Origin: an uncultured Halomicronema sp.
GTDB taxonomy: Bacteria; Cyanobacteriota; Cyanobacteriia; Phormidesmidales; Phormidesmidaceae
Reading direction: 5' to 3'
Length of the DNA stretch: 37,948 bases
NCBI GenBank assembly: GCA_937899725.1
Contig: CALCCA010000020.1
Location: 1-37,948 of the forward strand
The notes beneath the pieces were generated by a model, which was not told the DNA's origin, searched no databases, and saw nothing but the letters and a program-made list of their open reading frames with translations. Made by a program: the position numbers and the translations under genes. Positions within the stretch are counted from its first letter, which is position 1, and each line of letters begins with the position of its first letter. Of this stretch, positions 7,940 through 15,850 are shown piece by piece.

Positions 7940-8673
7940 GGGGCCTCAGTCGTAAACAACTGCCCCCAGCCTTTCACTGGCGTGGGGTCAGCTCCAGCGA
8001 GAAGCAACGATTTCCAGACCACGACAGAAATGGTGTCATAAATAGGAATGCCGATGTGCGCTTCGAGATCAGCCACCAGGGGCGCGGCCCTGAGGTTGGT
8101 GCAGAAGGTGGTAATCGCCTGGGGTTGCGCTTGGGCAACGGCCTTGACCTGCTGAGTAATGCTGTCTGCGGTGACCTCGGAAAAGGCAAAGTTGACGGAC
8201 AAGTCCAAATGGCGTTCGGCGATGCAGTCGAAGCCTGCTTGACGGTAGTTATGCACGATCTTGGACTGGACATCATCGGTGTAGGGCGTGACCAGCCCAA
8301 AGCGGCTAATTTGCTGCCGCTGAAACAGCTCGTTGAGCGCCAATACGGATGTGGTCGCCGGAATACCGGTGACGGATTGAATGCGATCGCACAATTGCAC
8401 ATCTCGCTCGAAGCCTAGCCAACCTGCCGAGGTGCCATTCCAGGCAATCACGTCGACGTTGGCATCGGCTAGCAGTTCGGCTGCGGTGAGCAAGGGGCGA
8501 TCGTCGAATTGTCCCAGCGCGGCCGCCGATAGAGAAATTTCGGTGACGCGAAAGCGGCTGAAGTGGGCCGAGACGTGATCTAACTCTTGCAAAATTGCGG
8601 TCGTAACCGGCTCTAACACCGTGTTGGATGACGGCGTCAGCATCCCTAATAAAACCCGTTTTTCTGCCGACAT
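7936..8673 (-). CDS. Asp/Glu racemase superfamily protein, maleate isomerase / arylmalonate decarboxylase-like
   Basis: The N-terminal TPSSNTVLEP (residues 13-22 from the chosen Met) and the overall two-lobe pattern match maleate cis-trans isomerase and arylmalonate decarboxylase proteins. Those enzymes use cysteines in two symmetric pockets. Here the C-terminal one is present (TFCTN, Cys191), but the N-terminal pocket reads WNGTSAGW (residues 78-85) with no Cys, as in decarboxylase-like or otherwise divergent members. I start at ATG 8673, four bases after the stop of the previous gene; an upstream in-frame Met at 8718 would overlap that gene by 41 bases. It sits between DUF1980 and amidase genes. 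Isomerisation or decarboxylation of a diacid intermediate is a plausible role. Confidence 0.75.
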   Translation of the reverse strand: MSAEKRVLLGMLTPSSNTVLEPVTTAILQELDHVSAHFSRFRVTEISLSAAALGQFDDRPLLTAAELLADANVDVIAWNGTSAGWLGFERDVQLCDRIQSVTGIPATTSVLALNELFQRQQISRFGLVTPYTDDVQSKIVHNYRQAGFDCIAERHLDLSVNFAFSEVTADSITQQVKAVAQAQPQAITTFCTNLRAAPLVADLEAHIGIPIYDTISVVVWKSLLLAGADPTPVKGWGQLFTTEAP

Positions 8674-8677
8674 GGCG

Positions 8678-9163
8678 TTAGAAAACCCCGTTGATATAAA
8701 CCTTTTGCGGTTCGTCAATGGCAGTGATGGTATCAGGTTTCACAATCAGGGTAGGACGGTTGCGATACAGCGTGGTGCCAAAAGTCCCCTGTATCCGTAG
8801 CCACTGGTCAGCCTCATAGGTGTCGGCGGTGTCAGTGGCGATCGCCAGCCCCAGCGGCACCGTATCGGCTAGGCAACAGCGAATGATCCGCCGCGCCAAC
8901 ACAAACTGATTGGGCATCGGGGGAAAAGGTCGATGGACAAAACCGATGATGTCAACCGGTTGCCCCGGAAACTCGTCCACGGGTTCGCGCACTGAGGTGA
9001 TGAGGCGTCGCCACTGCAACACGTTGCGCTGGAGCGGATCGGGTTCCTCGCCCGCCGGTTCGGCATAAGACCAAATATCGATCGCGGGTTCATCCTTCGC
9101 CGGTTCCTTGCCCGTGACGAACTGCGTCAGATTTTGCAGCAGTGGAAACTTCTTCAACCTCAT
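8678..9163 (-). CDS. DUF1980 / TIGR03943-like C-terminal domain protein without membrane part
   Basis: Residues about 65-161 resemble the C-terminal domain of the TIGR03943/DUF1980 (YcgQ-like) proteins: VDIIGFVHR, FVLARRIIRCC, DTVPLGLAI, LRIQGTFG and the closing IDEPQKVYING are characteristic. Family members are normally longer and start with membrane helices, paired with a DUF318 permease. Here the 161-residue product has a polar N-terminus and no membrane segment or signal peptide. It is still intact and embedded in an operon: ATG at 9163 lies two bases after the ATPase stop, and its own stop is four bases before the next ATG. That argues for a retained function with the ABC transporter or enzymes rather than a dead fragment. 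Its role is unknown. Confidence 0.65.
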   Translation of the reverse strand: MRLKKFPLLQNLTQFVTGKEPAKDEPAIDIWSYAEPAGEEPDPLQRNVLQWRRLITSVREPVDEFPGQPVDIIGFVHRPFPPMPNQFVLARRIIRCCLADTVPLGLAIATDTADTYEADQWLRIQGTFGTTLYRNRPTLIVKPDTITAIDEPQKVYINGVF

Positions 9164-9165
9164 GG

Positions 9166-9969
9166 CTAAACCCGCGTATCCAACATTTCGGCGAGTTCCT
9201 GTTCTTCAAAGGCGCGCACCACCTCCGATCGCAGGTGCTCAACAAACAGGTTGCGGTGATACTCAAAACCTTTGCTCATCATGTCGCGGGGGCGCTCCAT
9301 CTCGATGGGAATCATCTCTAGCACGCGACCGGGATTCGCGGTGAGAATGAGGACGCGATCGGCCAGATAAACCGCCTCATCGATATGGTGGGTGACAAAA
9401 ACCACCGTTTTGTTCGTCCCTTCCCACAGCTCTAGTAAGAACTTCTGCATCTGGTGCCGGGTTTGCACATCCAGGGCCGCAAAGGGTTCATCCATCAGCA
9501 GCACATCAGTGCCCAGACAAAGGGCGCGAGCGATGCAGGCGCGCTGTTGCATGCCTCCCGAAAGCTGATGGGGATAGCGGGTAGCGGACTTCAGCAAGCC
9601 CACTTGTTGCAGGTATTGCTTCGCGCGCTCCGTCCGTTCCTGTTTGCTGATGCCCTGCAGGTCGAGGCCAAAGGCGACGTTATCCAATACCGAGAGCCAA
9701 GGAAACAGAGACGCCTGCTGGAAGATCATCGAGCGATCGGTCGAAGGCCCCGTAATCGGCTCGCCGTTGTGGATCATGGCTCCCGAGGTCGGCATGTCTA
9801 GACCCGCCATCATGCTGAGCAGGGTACTTTTGCCGCAGCCACTCGGCCCGATGATGACCAAAAATTCGCCTGGATGAACGGTAAAACTCACCTCATCGAT
9901 CGCTAAGTTGGCATCCGCACTGTCGGGATTCCAAATTTTCGAGAGGTGGTCACAAATAATTTGTCCCAT
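9166..9969 (-). CDS. ABC transporter ATP-binding protein, NrtD/SsuB/TauB family
   Basis: ATPase of a nitrate/sulfonate/taurine-class importer. Walker A GPSGCGKST (41-49), Q-loop FQQ (83-85), signature LSGGMQQ (136-142), Walker B VLLMDEP (156-162) and switch His194 (VTHHIDEA) are all intact. The LSGGMQQR form and 267-residue length without a TOBE domain are typical of SsuB/TauB/ThiZ. It is the third gene of the transporter set (binding protein, permease, ATPase), 40 bases after the permease gene, and is followed almost without gap by the DUF1980-like gene. The ligand class cannot be fixed from the ATPase. Confidence 0.9.
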   Translation of the reverse strand: MGQIICDHLSKIWNPDSADANLAIDEVSFTVHPGEFLVIIGPSGCGKSTLLSMMAGLDMPTSGAMIHNGEPITGPSTDRSMIFQQASLFPWLSVLDNVAFGLDLQGISKQERTERAKQYLQQVGLLKSATRYPHQLSGGMQQRACIARALCLGTDVLLMDEPFAALDVQTRHQMQKFLLELWEGTNKTVVFVTHHIDEAVYLADRVLILTANPGRVLEMIPIEMERPRDMMSKGFEYHRNLFVEHLRSEVVRAFEEQELAEMLDTRV

Positions 9970-10009
9970 GATCTTCCTTGAGTGCCGCTATCTCCTAACA
10001 GTGAATCCC

Positions 10010-10903
10010 TTATAGCTGCGAAGCGCCCTTCCACCACAGCACGCGGTTTTGGAGCTGACGGAAAACCACGTCGAGCAGGTATCCCACCAACCCAATCACC
10101 GCCATGCCGAGAAACATCAACTTGGCGTTGAACATCTGGCGACCCACCATGACGATCGCCCCTAAACCCGTATTCACGCCCACCATTTCTGCCGCCAGCA
10201 CCGCCATCCACGCCGCAAAAAAGTTGATCCGCAAAATGAAGAACAGGTCAGGAATAATGGCGGGCAGGATGACCTTAAACATCACCTGCCGTCGACTGGC
10301 CCCCAGCACTCTAGCCGTATTGATATAGAGCTGATTGACATTGCGAATCGCATTGACCGTGGCCAACGTTAGCAAAAAGAAAATACCGATAAACACCACA
10401 AAAATGGCGGCACTATCGCCAATACCAAAGGCCATGATGGCAAAGGGAATCCACGCAATGGGTGCAATGGGTGCCAGCAGCGTAATGACCGGCAAGGTCA
10501 ATTTGCCAAATAGGTCAAAGTAGCAGGCCAAGCCGCCCACCCCGAGCGCCGCGACAAAGCCCATGACCAGACCAATCAACACCCGTTTCAGCGTGGCCAC
10601 AATCGCCGTCAACAGCACAAAGTTGCCCCCGGTGCGCTCCACCCCAATCCGGGGCGCGAGAAATTGATCTTGGTTCGCAATTTCGGCAAAAAATTCGTGA
10701 GGCGGCGGCAAGATAATGGTATTGGTCCACCCCAGTACGGTAATCAGTTCCCAAATGCCAATGAAGAGCCCCAACGAAATGCACCACCACATCACCGACT
10801 GCGCCGCATTTTTGGCCCAGCGGGTTCTCGCCGCTTGCCGCCCTGGGGCGGGCGCTGCTGAACGAACCGGGCGGGAAGCAGGGGGTGGCATTTTGGTCGT
10901 CAT
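10010..10903 (-). CDS. ABC transporter permease, SsuC/TauC family
   Basis: Inner-membrane permease. A basic and Pro/Ala-rich cytoplasmic N-terminus (residues 1-30) precedes about six hydrophobic segments. The coupling motif NTARVLGASRRQVMFKVILP, typical of the BPD_transp_1 domain in SsuC/TauC, is present near residues 190-210. Length of 297 aa is normal. The gene lies 101 bases after the binding-protein gene and 40 before the ATPase gene, all on the minus strand, in the standard order for this transporter class. Confidence 0.88.
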   Translation of the reverse strand: MTTKMPPPASRPVRSAAPAPGRQAARTRWAKNAAQSVMWWCISLGLFIGIWELITVLGWTNTIILPPPHEFFAEIANQDQFLAPRIGVERTGGNFVLLTAIVATLKRVLIGLVMGFVAALGVGGLACYFDLFGKLTLPVITLLAPIAPIAWIPFAIMAFGIGDSAAIFVVFIGIFFLLTLATVNAIRNVNQLYINTARVLGASRRQVMFKVILPAIIPDLFFILRINFFAAWMAVLAAEMVGVNTGLGAIVMVGRQMFNAKLMFLGMAVIGLVGYLLDVVFRQLQNRVLWWKGASQL

Positions 10904-11004
10904 GGTAAGAAATTAGCGTCAGCATCAACCGGGATAGCAAAGAGCAAGGCATGGGGCACGGTCGTCAGGCGCAAGTGTGAGCACAGTCCCCAGGCCGCCT
11001 GCGA

Positions 11005-12045
11005 TTAAGCGGTGGTTTTGATCTTCACTCGCTCCCACAGCTCCGGACTTTCAGCGATCACTTCTTCGAGCAGCGCGAAGTTGACGAAGTTGTCATCCAG
11101 CTCATCGTTGATGTAGTTCAGCTCTTTCATACTCTGGGCACGACTGTACATAAAGTCCCGCTTGTCGCGAATATCAACGCCTGGGGGCTGGGCTTGAGCC
11201 GCTGCGAGCAAGCTTTCCATGTCGGTCTTGTAGTACTTGTCGATCGTGGTTTGGGCCGCTTCTTCAAAGCCATTTTCGATTTGATATTGCGCCTCAAAAA
11301 AGACGCGAATCACATCTTTCACGACTTCTGGCTCGGCCTCAATGACCTCATTGCGAACCGCTAAAACGCAGTCGGGATAGCCCGCTCCGTAGATATCGGT
11401 GCCGTCGCCGAGAATGTTGCCATTAGTAGAGGTCTGGGCTTTGGTGGCGTAGGGTTCAATGTGGCTCACGGCATCCACCTGACCAGCCACATAGGCATTC
11501 AGTAACTCGGTGGAGTCACCCAAATACACCATTTCCACATCGTCGTAGGTTAACCCCTCCTTTTTGAGGTAGTCATAGACGACGACGTCTAACGTATCGG
11601 CCTGGAAAGTCGCGACTTTTTTGCCTTTGAGATCGGCAAAGGACTGGATCTCAGGCTTGGCAACGATAATCAATCCTTCGACGCCGCTACCAGCGACGAT
11701 TTGAAACGATGCGCCTTGGGTATAGGCCGCGATCGCATTGGTAAAAGGAATCACCGCCATTTCCACTTGCCCCGTGGCTAGTTGAACCGCCACGTCAGCG
11801 GGCATCGGGGTCAAAGCCGCGGTTCCCGTAAAGCCGTATTCGGCAAACAACTGCTTTTCGGCGGCGTAAAACAAAGGCATATTACAGAGTCCGGCCCCGT
11901 GGGCGAACTTGATTTCTCGCCCACCGTTAGCAGCCGTGTTAGTTCTCCCGGCACAACTGCTTAACACCGACAGCATGGCTGGCGTCAGGGCAGCCCCCAA
12001 GCTCATACCTAAAAACCGACGCCGACTGGCACTAGACCGAAACAT
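11005..12045 (-). CDS. ABC transporter substrate-binding lipoprotein, NMT1/SsuA-type
   Basis: Periplasmic ligand-binding protein. A Tat motif SRRRFLG (7-13) and lipobox LSSC (28-31) indicate a Tat-exported lipoprotein anchored at Cys31. The body has the NMT1/SsuA layout: an early FAHGAGLCNMPLFYA segment, MPADVAVQLATGQVEMAV, then DLKGKKVATFQADTLD, and a helical C-terminal part. Members bind nitrate, sulfonates, thiamin pyrimidines and other small ring compounds. Here the neighbouring amidohydrolase and amidases suggest a nitrogen-containing organic ligand, which is inference. The ATG at 12045 is preceded by GAGGAGAAA, a good ribosome site. The gap to the upstream gene is 102 bases. Confidence 0.87.
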   Translation of the reverse strand: MFRSSASRRRFLGMSLGAALTPAMLSVLSSCAGRTNTAANGGREIKFAHGAGLCNMPLFYAAEKQLFAEYGFTGTAALTPMPADVAVQLATGQVEMAVIPFTNAIAAYTQGASFQIVAGSGVEGLIIVAKPEIQSFADLKGKKVATFQADTLDVVVYDYLKKEGLTYDDVEMVYLGDSTELLNAYVAGQVDAVSHIEPYATKAQTSTNGNILGDGTDIYGAGYPDCVLAVRNEVIEAEPEVVKDVIRVFFEAQYQIENGFEEAAQTTIDKYYKTDMESLLAAAQAQPPGVDIRDKRDFMYSRAQSMKELNYINDELDDNFVNFALLEEVIAESPELWERVKIKTTA

Positions 12046-12147
12046 AAGCTTTTCTCCTCAATTCAAAGTGCAGACAGCAAACCGAACAATCACAAACAAC
12101 ACATCACAGACGGGGCGGGGGTATGAGCGGGAGACCTCACGATTGAC

Positions 12148-13701
12148 TTAACAAGCCGGACAACGACAGTTGGGACTGTAGAACGACTCGCAAGACTGAG
12201 GATCAAACCAGCCGTCATAGACCTTCTTCACATAAGGGAAAACTTCCTTCGCGAGTTCGCGCCGCCGCAACTCATCCGGCGTTAGCGAAGCCCGCATCGA
12301 CTCGGCGAGTTCTTCTAGCAAGGCCTCTTTGTCAACGCGGGTGAACTGACGATCTTGGAGAATCACCTCGCCATTGCACATCACCGTGTGAATGCCGTGG
12401 GTGCGGCTACGATGGAGCACCGCTTCCAGCACGGGAATCGTGTCGTCCAGGTAGGGATAGGCCAGGTGATGCCAGTCCATCAGCACCAGGTCGGCGGCTT
12501 TGCCCGGTTCGAGGGTGCCGACTTCCTTCGCGAAGCGGGTGGTGTGGGCACCGTTTTCCGTCGCCATCTGGAAAACTTGGGCAGCAGCGGGCACGAGGTT
12601 ATCCATCCCCGGTTCGCGGTGCAGCTTGAGCACGAGCCGCATCTCTTGCAGCATGTCGCGATCGTCATTAATGCCCGCCTCATCCAGCCCCATCCCCACC
12701 CGTACACCCTTCTTGGCGTAATAGTTCAGTGGCGCGATGCCGCTCTGCAGCCGCAGGTTAGAGCTGGCATTGTGGCAAATCATGGTGCCGGTTTCGGCAA
12801 TCAGGTCAATGTCTTCTTCAGTGAGCCAAACGCCGTGTCCCAAGGTCAGGTGCTCGCCGAGAACACCCAACTTATTCAGATGCTTGACGGCGGTCGTCCC
12901 GGTACGGCGCTTGGCATACTCCATCTGGTAGGGCGTTTCGAGCAGGTGCATGTGCATACCGACGCCATACTTCTGGGCGTACTCGTTTTGCTGGGTCAAG
13001 GCCTCATCGTCGCACCAGTGCAGGTTCGCCGGAGCAAGTTGAATGCGGATGCGATCGCTCGCCTGCCCCTCCCACTCTTTCCAGAGCGCCTCAAAAAACC
13101 ACAGATAGTCCTGAAGCGGCACTTCGTGAGGCTTGAGCAGCGCTTCCATGTCAGCGGCAATGCTGGGCGGCAGTTTGCTGACAAACTCATCGTTAGACTC
13201 GTAGACGAAATGGTTTTGAGTGCGGACGCCAAAGCAGTACGAGACTCGCATGCCAATGTCTGCATACGCTTTGAGCAACTTACCGGTGATGTCCGGCCAA
13301 TTACCAGCCGGGCCGGGCAGCCAGCCGTGAATGTGCTGCACCGTCGTAATGCCCGACTCAATCATTTCAAACGCAGAGTAGAGCGTATCGAGGTAAAAGT
13401 TGACCGGGCGAGCTGAGAGCCGAGAGGCAAACCACAGCTCTAGGGGATAGTCGAGGGAACCGAGTTGCAGCGGGGTCAACCCGACGTGATGGTGACTATT
13501 CACAAACCCTGGCATCACCACATCATGGGGCGACCCTAAAACTTCATCTGGCTGGTATTTAGCCGCCAAGGCTTCATAAGCACCAATTTCAACGATGCGG
13601 CCATCCTGCTGAAAAACTGCCCCATTTTCAATAATTTCTGCCTCAGTGCGGCTGAGTGCTTTGGTGATCACGTATTTGCCGCGAATCAATGTTGAAGCCA
13701 T
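12148..13701 (-). CDS. Metal-dependent amidohydrolase (TRZ/ATZ, cytosine deaminase-like family)
   Basis: Binuclear/mononuclear metal hydrolase of the amidohydrolase superfamily. The metal ligands are readable: HxH in NSHHHVG (His70, His72), His252 (HMHLLET), His289 (LGHGVWL) and Asp340 (GMGLDEAG). The chlorohydrolase/deaminase subgroup (TrzN, AtzB, guanine deaminase, SAH deaminase) acts on C-N or C-Cl bonds of aromatic or cyclic N-compounds. At 517 residues it is slightly long. The extra C-terminus ends in a cysteine cluster (CESFYSPNCRCPAC), which is unusual and may bind metal. First gene of the seven-gene operon, so its product probably catalyses the first or signature step on the imported substrate. 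The substrate is unknown. Confidence 0.87.
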   Translation of the reverse strand: MASTLIRGKYVITKALSRTEAEIIENGAVFQQDGRIVEIGAYEALAAKYQPDEVLGSPHDVVMPGFVNSHHHVGLTPLQLGSLDYPLELWFASRLSARPVNFYLDTLYSAFEMIESGITTVQHIHGWLPGPAGNWPDITGKLLKAYADIGMRVSYCFGVRTQNHFVYESNDEFVSKLPPSIAADMEALLKPHEVPLQDYLWFFEALWKEWEGQASDRIRIQLAPANLHWCDDEALTQQNEYAQKYGVGMHMHLLETPYQMEYAKRRTGTTAVKHLNKLGVLGEHLTLGHGVWLTEEDIDLIAETGTMICHNASSNLRLQSGIAPLNYYAKKGVRVGMGLDEAGINDDRDMLQEMRLVLKLHREPGMDNLVPAAAQVFQMATENGAHTTRFAKEVGTLEPGKAADLVLMDWHHLAYPYLDDTIPVLEAVLHRSRTHGIHTVMCNGEVILQDRQFTRVDKEALLEELAESMRASLTPDELRRRELAKEVFPYVKKVYDGWFDPQSCESFYSPNCRCPAC

Positions 13702-14242
13702 ATCTCACTCAGATAAATAGCCAGGAAAAAATAGACCGAAAAACATCGATCTGACCGATCAGATCCCCCTAATCAGCTAATACATGAAATCTGAACGAGC
13801 GATCGCAGACTGAGAAGTCGCCATCGTCACGAATCAGAAATCAACCTTGATTTTGCAAATACTTCTCTGGCATTGACCAGACGGCATTCAGGCAAACAAC
13901 AATAAAGTCTTGGCCAGAAAAGTCTTCAGGAAACGTTGCGCTAGTACCCAAGGGGTACCTTCCTTAAGAGGCTTCAACCACGCCAAGCTAAGCCCGAACT
14001 TATTGACAATGATATTACGAAGGAGTCTCTTAAAGCGTTGTATACTCAATTACATTTGACGACCTAAAACATTTCTTAAAAGACTTTTTTGCAAAAGATT
14101 TGACTGCATGAATCTTAAGGTAAGTCACCTTTCCCGAAGTCTATTGCTGGCTGATTTTGCCTGATGCATGAAGACTCCTCAAATATCTAACATCGATCAG
14201 AAACGTTGATTTTTGATGACATTTGGAATGATTATCATTCTC
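13702..14242. promoter_or_regulatory. Divergent control region between the seven-gene operon and the second amidase
   Basis: About 540 bases lie between two divergent genes of related function, so both promoters and any shared operator should be here. The best dyad is GTACCC-AAG-GGGTAC at 13944-13958. A TTGACA (14003-14008) and a TATACT (14041-14046) are present facing the amidase, but they are 32 bases apart and do not form one standard promoter. No small gene is supported within the interval. Confidence 0.4.
13944..13958. promoter_or_regulatory. Perfect 6-3-6 inverted repeat GTACCC/GGGTAC, candidate operator
   Basis: GTACCC and GGGTAC are exact reverse complements separated by AAG. It lies 243 bases upstream of the amidohydrolase gene and 285 upstream of the amidase gene. 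It resembles but does not equal the NtcA box GTA-N8-TAC; the spacing here is N9. A local regulator or a variant NtcA site is possible. Confidence 0.35.
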
Positions 14243-15601
14243 ATGGAATTCCTCACTGCCAGTGCTGCGATCGCACAAGTCATTAATCACCAGATACCCA
14301 TATCTAAAATCTTCAGTAATACTTTGCATCGAATTGAGGCTAGAGAATGCGATGTGAAAGCATGGACTTTTTTGGCCATCGAAGCTGCTCACAGGCAGAT
14401 GGCAATCCAGGAAGAATACGGTCGAGAAAGCTCCCCGGCAGACCTGCTGACACCATTTCCTCTCTTTGGTATTCCGGTCGGTATTAAAGATATTTTTGCC
14501 ACGGTTGATATGCCGACTGCCTGGGGAATGCCGCTTTATCGCGATCGCTACCTGGCGGCAGAAGCAGCCGTCGTGACTCGACTCAAAGCCGCTGGAGCCA
14601 TGATTTTGGGTAAAACTGTGACGACTGAGTTGGCGACTGCAACGGCTGGTCCAACGCGCAATCCCCACAACCTGGCCCATACCCCTGGAGGGAGTTCTAG
14701 CGGTTCCGCTGCCGCCGTTGCCGATGGCATGGTGCCGATCACGATCGGCTCGCAAACGATGGGGTCAATCCTCCGTCCGGCCGCCTACTGCGGTATTTTT
14801 GGCTTCAAACCGAGCTTTGGGCAGATTTCGCGTCAGGGGGTGATGCCAGTTTCCGCCGATCTTGATCATGTCGGCATGTTTGCCCGCTGTTTAGACGATA
14901 TTCGGCTCGTGTTTGAGGTGTTGATCGATCGAGCGGCTACCGCCGGCCAATCTCCAGTGGTGCGATCGCCCCAATCTAGCCGCCCTCCCCGCCTCGCCTG
15001 GATCAAAATGCCCCATTGGCATCTCATCGAGCCCGTTGCGCAAACTCGTCTACACCAGATGGTCGATGTTTTGTCTAAAGCCGGGGCTGATATCAATGCG
15101 GTTGAGTTGCCAACCGATTGTGCCGACTTTTGGGATACGACACAAACCCTGTGCGCCTACGGCTTGTATCAGCATCACGGTTGGTTACTGGAAAACCACG
15201 GGTCCTGGTGTTCGCCTAATCTTCAAGCCTGGCTGAAGCGCGGACAGCAGGTTGGTTTGTCTACCTACACAGCGGCGCTTCACCAGCGAGCGCGATATCG
15301 GGCCAGTATTGACAGCATTTTTCATGACTTCGATGCAATTCTGACCCCCGTCACCACTGGCCCCGCTCCCTCAGGGTTAGAAAATACCGGGTCACCTTTA
15401 TTCTGTGGTCTGTGGACGGTGTGTGGTTTACCCGCCATCAACATCCCCATCGGCCAGACGCTAGACGGTTTGCCGTTGGGATGTCAGTTAGTCGGACGGA
15501 GCCATGGCGATCGCCAACTTTTGCACATGGCCGAATACTGTTGGCAGCACCTCAAGCCGGTTTTTGGTGAAATCAAAATTCTAGAAGTTTGCCGACTCTA
15601 A
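14243..15601 (+). CDS. Amidase signature family hydrolase (AtzE-like subgroup)
   Basis: Second Ser-cisSer-Lys amidase. From Met at 14243 the triad is Lys82 (IPVGIKD), cis-Ser151 (GGSSSG) and Ser175 (SQTMGS). The block SQTMGSILRPAAYCG replaces the usual GTDxGGS and resembles the GTQTxGS form seen in AtzE-like and related amidases. Length 452 aa. Upstream in-frame starts exist (TTG 14213, ATG 14216 and 14228), but they add a hydrophobic, non-conserved leader; I prefer 14243, which begins where amidases normally start. It diverges from the seven-gene operon, sharing its control region, so it probably acts in the same pathway. The two amidases in this window are not close copies of each other. 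Confidence 0.82.
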   Translation: MEFLTASAAIAQVINHQIPISKIFSNTLHRIEARECDVKAWTFLAIEAAHRQMAIQEEYGRESSPADLLTPFPLFGIPVGIKDIFATVDMPTAWGMPLYRDRYLAAEAAVVTRLKAAGAMILGKTVTTELATATAGPTRNPHNLAHTPGGSSSGSAAAVADGMVPITIGSQTMGSILRPAAYCGIFGFKPSFGQISRQGVMPVSADLDHVGMFARCLDDIRLVFEVLIDRAATAGQSPVVRSPQSSRPPRLAWIKMPHWHLIEPVAQTRLHQMVDVLSKAGADINAVELPTDCADFWDTTQTLCAYGLYQHHGWLLENHGSWCSPNLQAWLKRGQQVGLSTYTAALHQRARYRASIDSIFHDFDAILTPVTTGPAPSGLENTGSPLFCGLWTVCGLPAINIPIGQTLDGLPLGCQLVGRSHGDRQLLHMAEYCWQHLKPVFGEIKILEVCRL

Positions 15602-15850
15602 CGCTGTTTTCTAAGAATGACTTTCCGGCCATCATTGAGCAAGTTTAGATCGAAACTGGATCGAAGTCTTTTTCATAAAGCCTGAAACTTTATTGGAATA
15701 AAGGCTTTAGAGCTTAGGTATCTACCATCGCACCGCAGAGGTCAGGAGTTTCTCCTTCAGAGACGCTCGCGTTCGCGTCAGCGTTGCGCAGCAAAACGAA
15801 TCTCCTATTCTCCCTTCTAAAAATGGTCTCGATTCCACATGTCTAGAGCA
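15602..15850. repeat. Intergenic repeats between convergent genes
   Basis: AAAGCCT (15678-15684) and AGGCTTT (15703-15709) form a weak hairpin just after the amidase gene that could serve as a terminator, though no T-run follows. Around 15757-15800 the sequence GAGACGCTCGCGTTCGCGTCAGC followed by GTTGCGCAGC is a palindrome-rich piece of the kind scattered in cyanobacterial genomes. No gene is seen. Confidence 0.4.
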
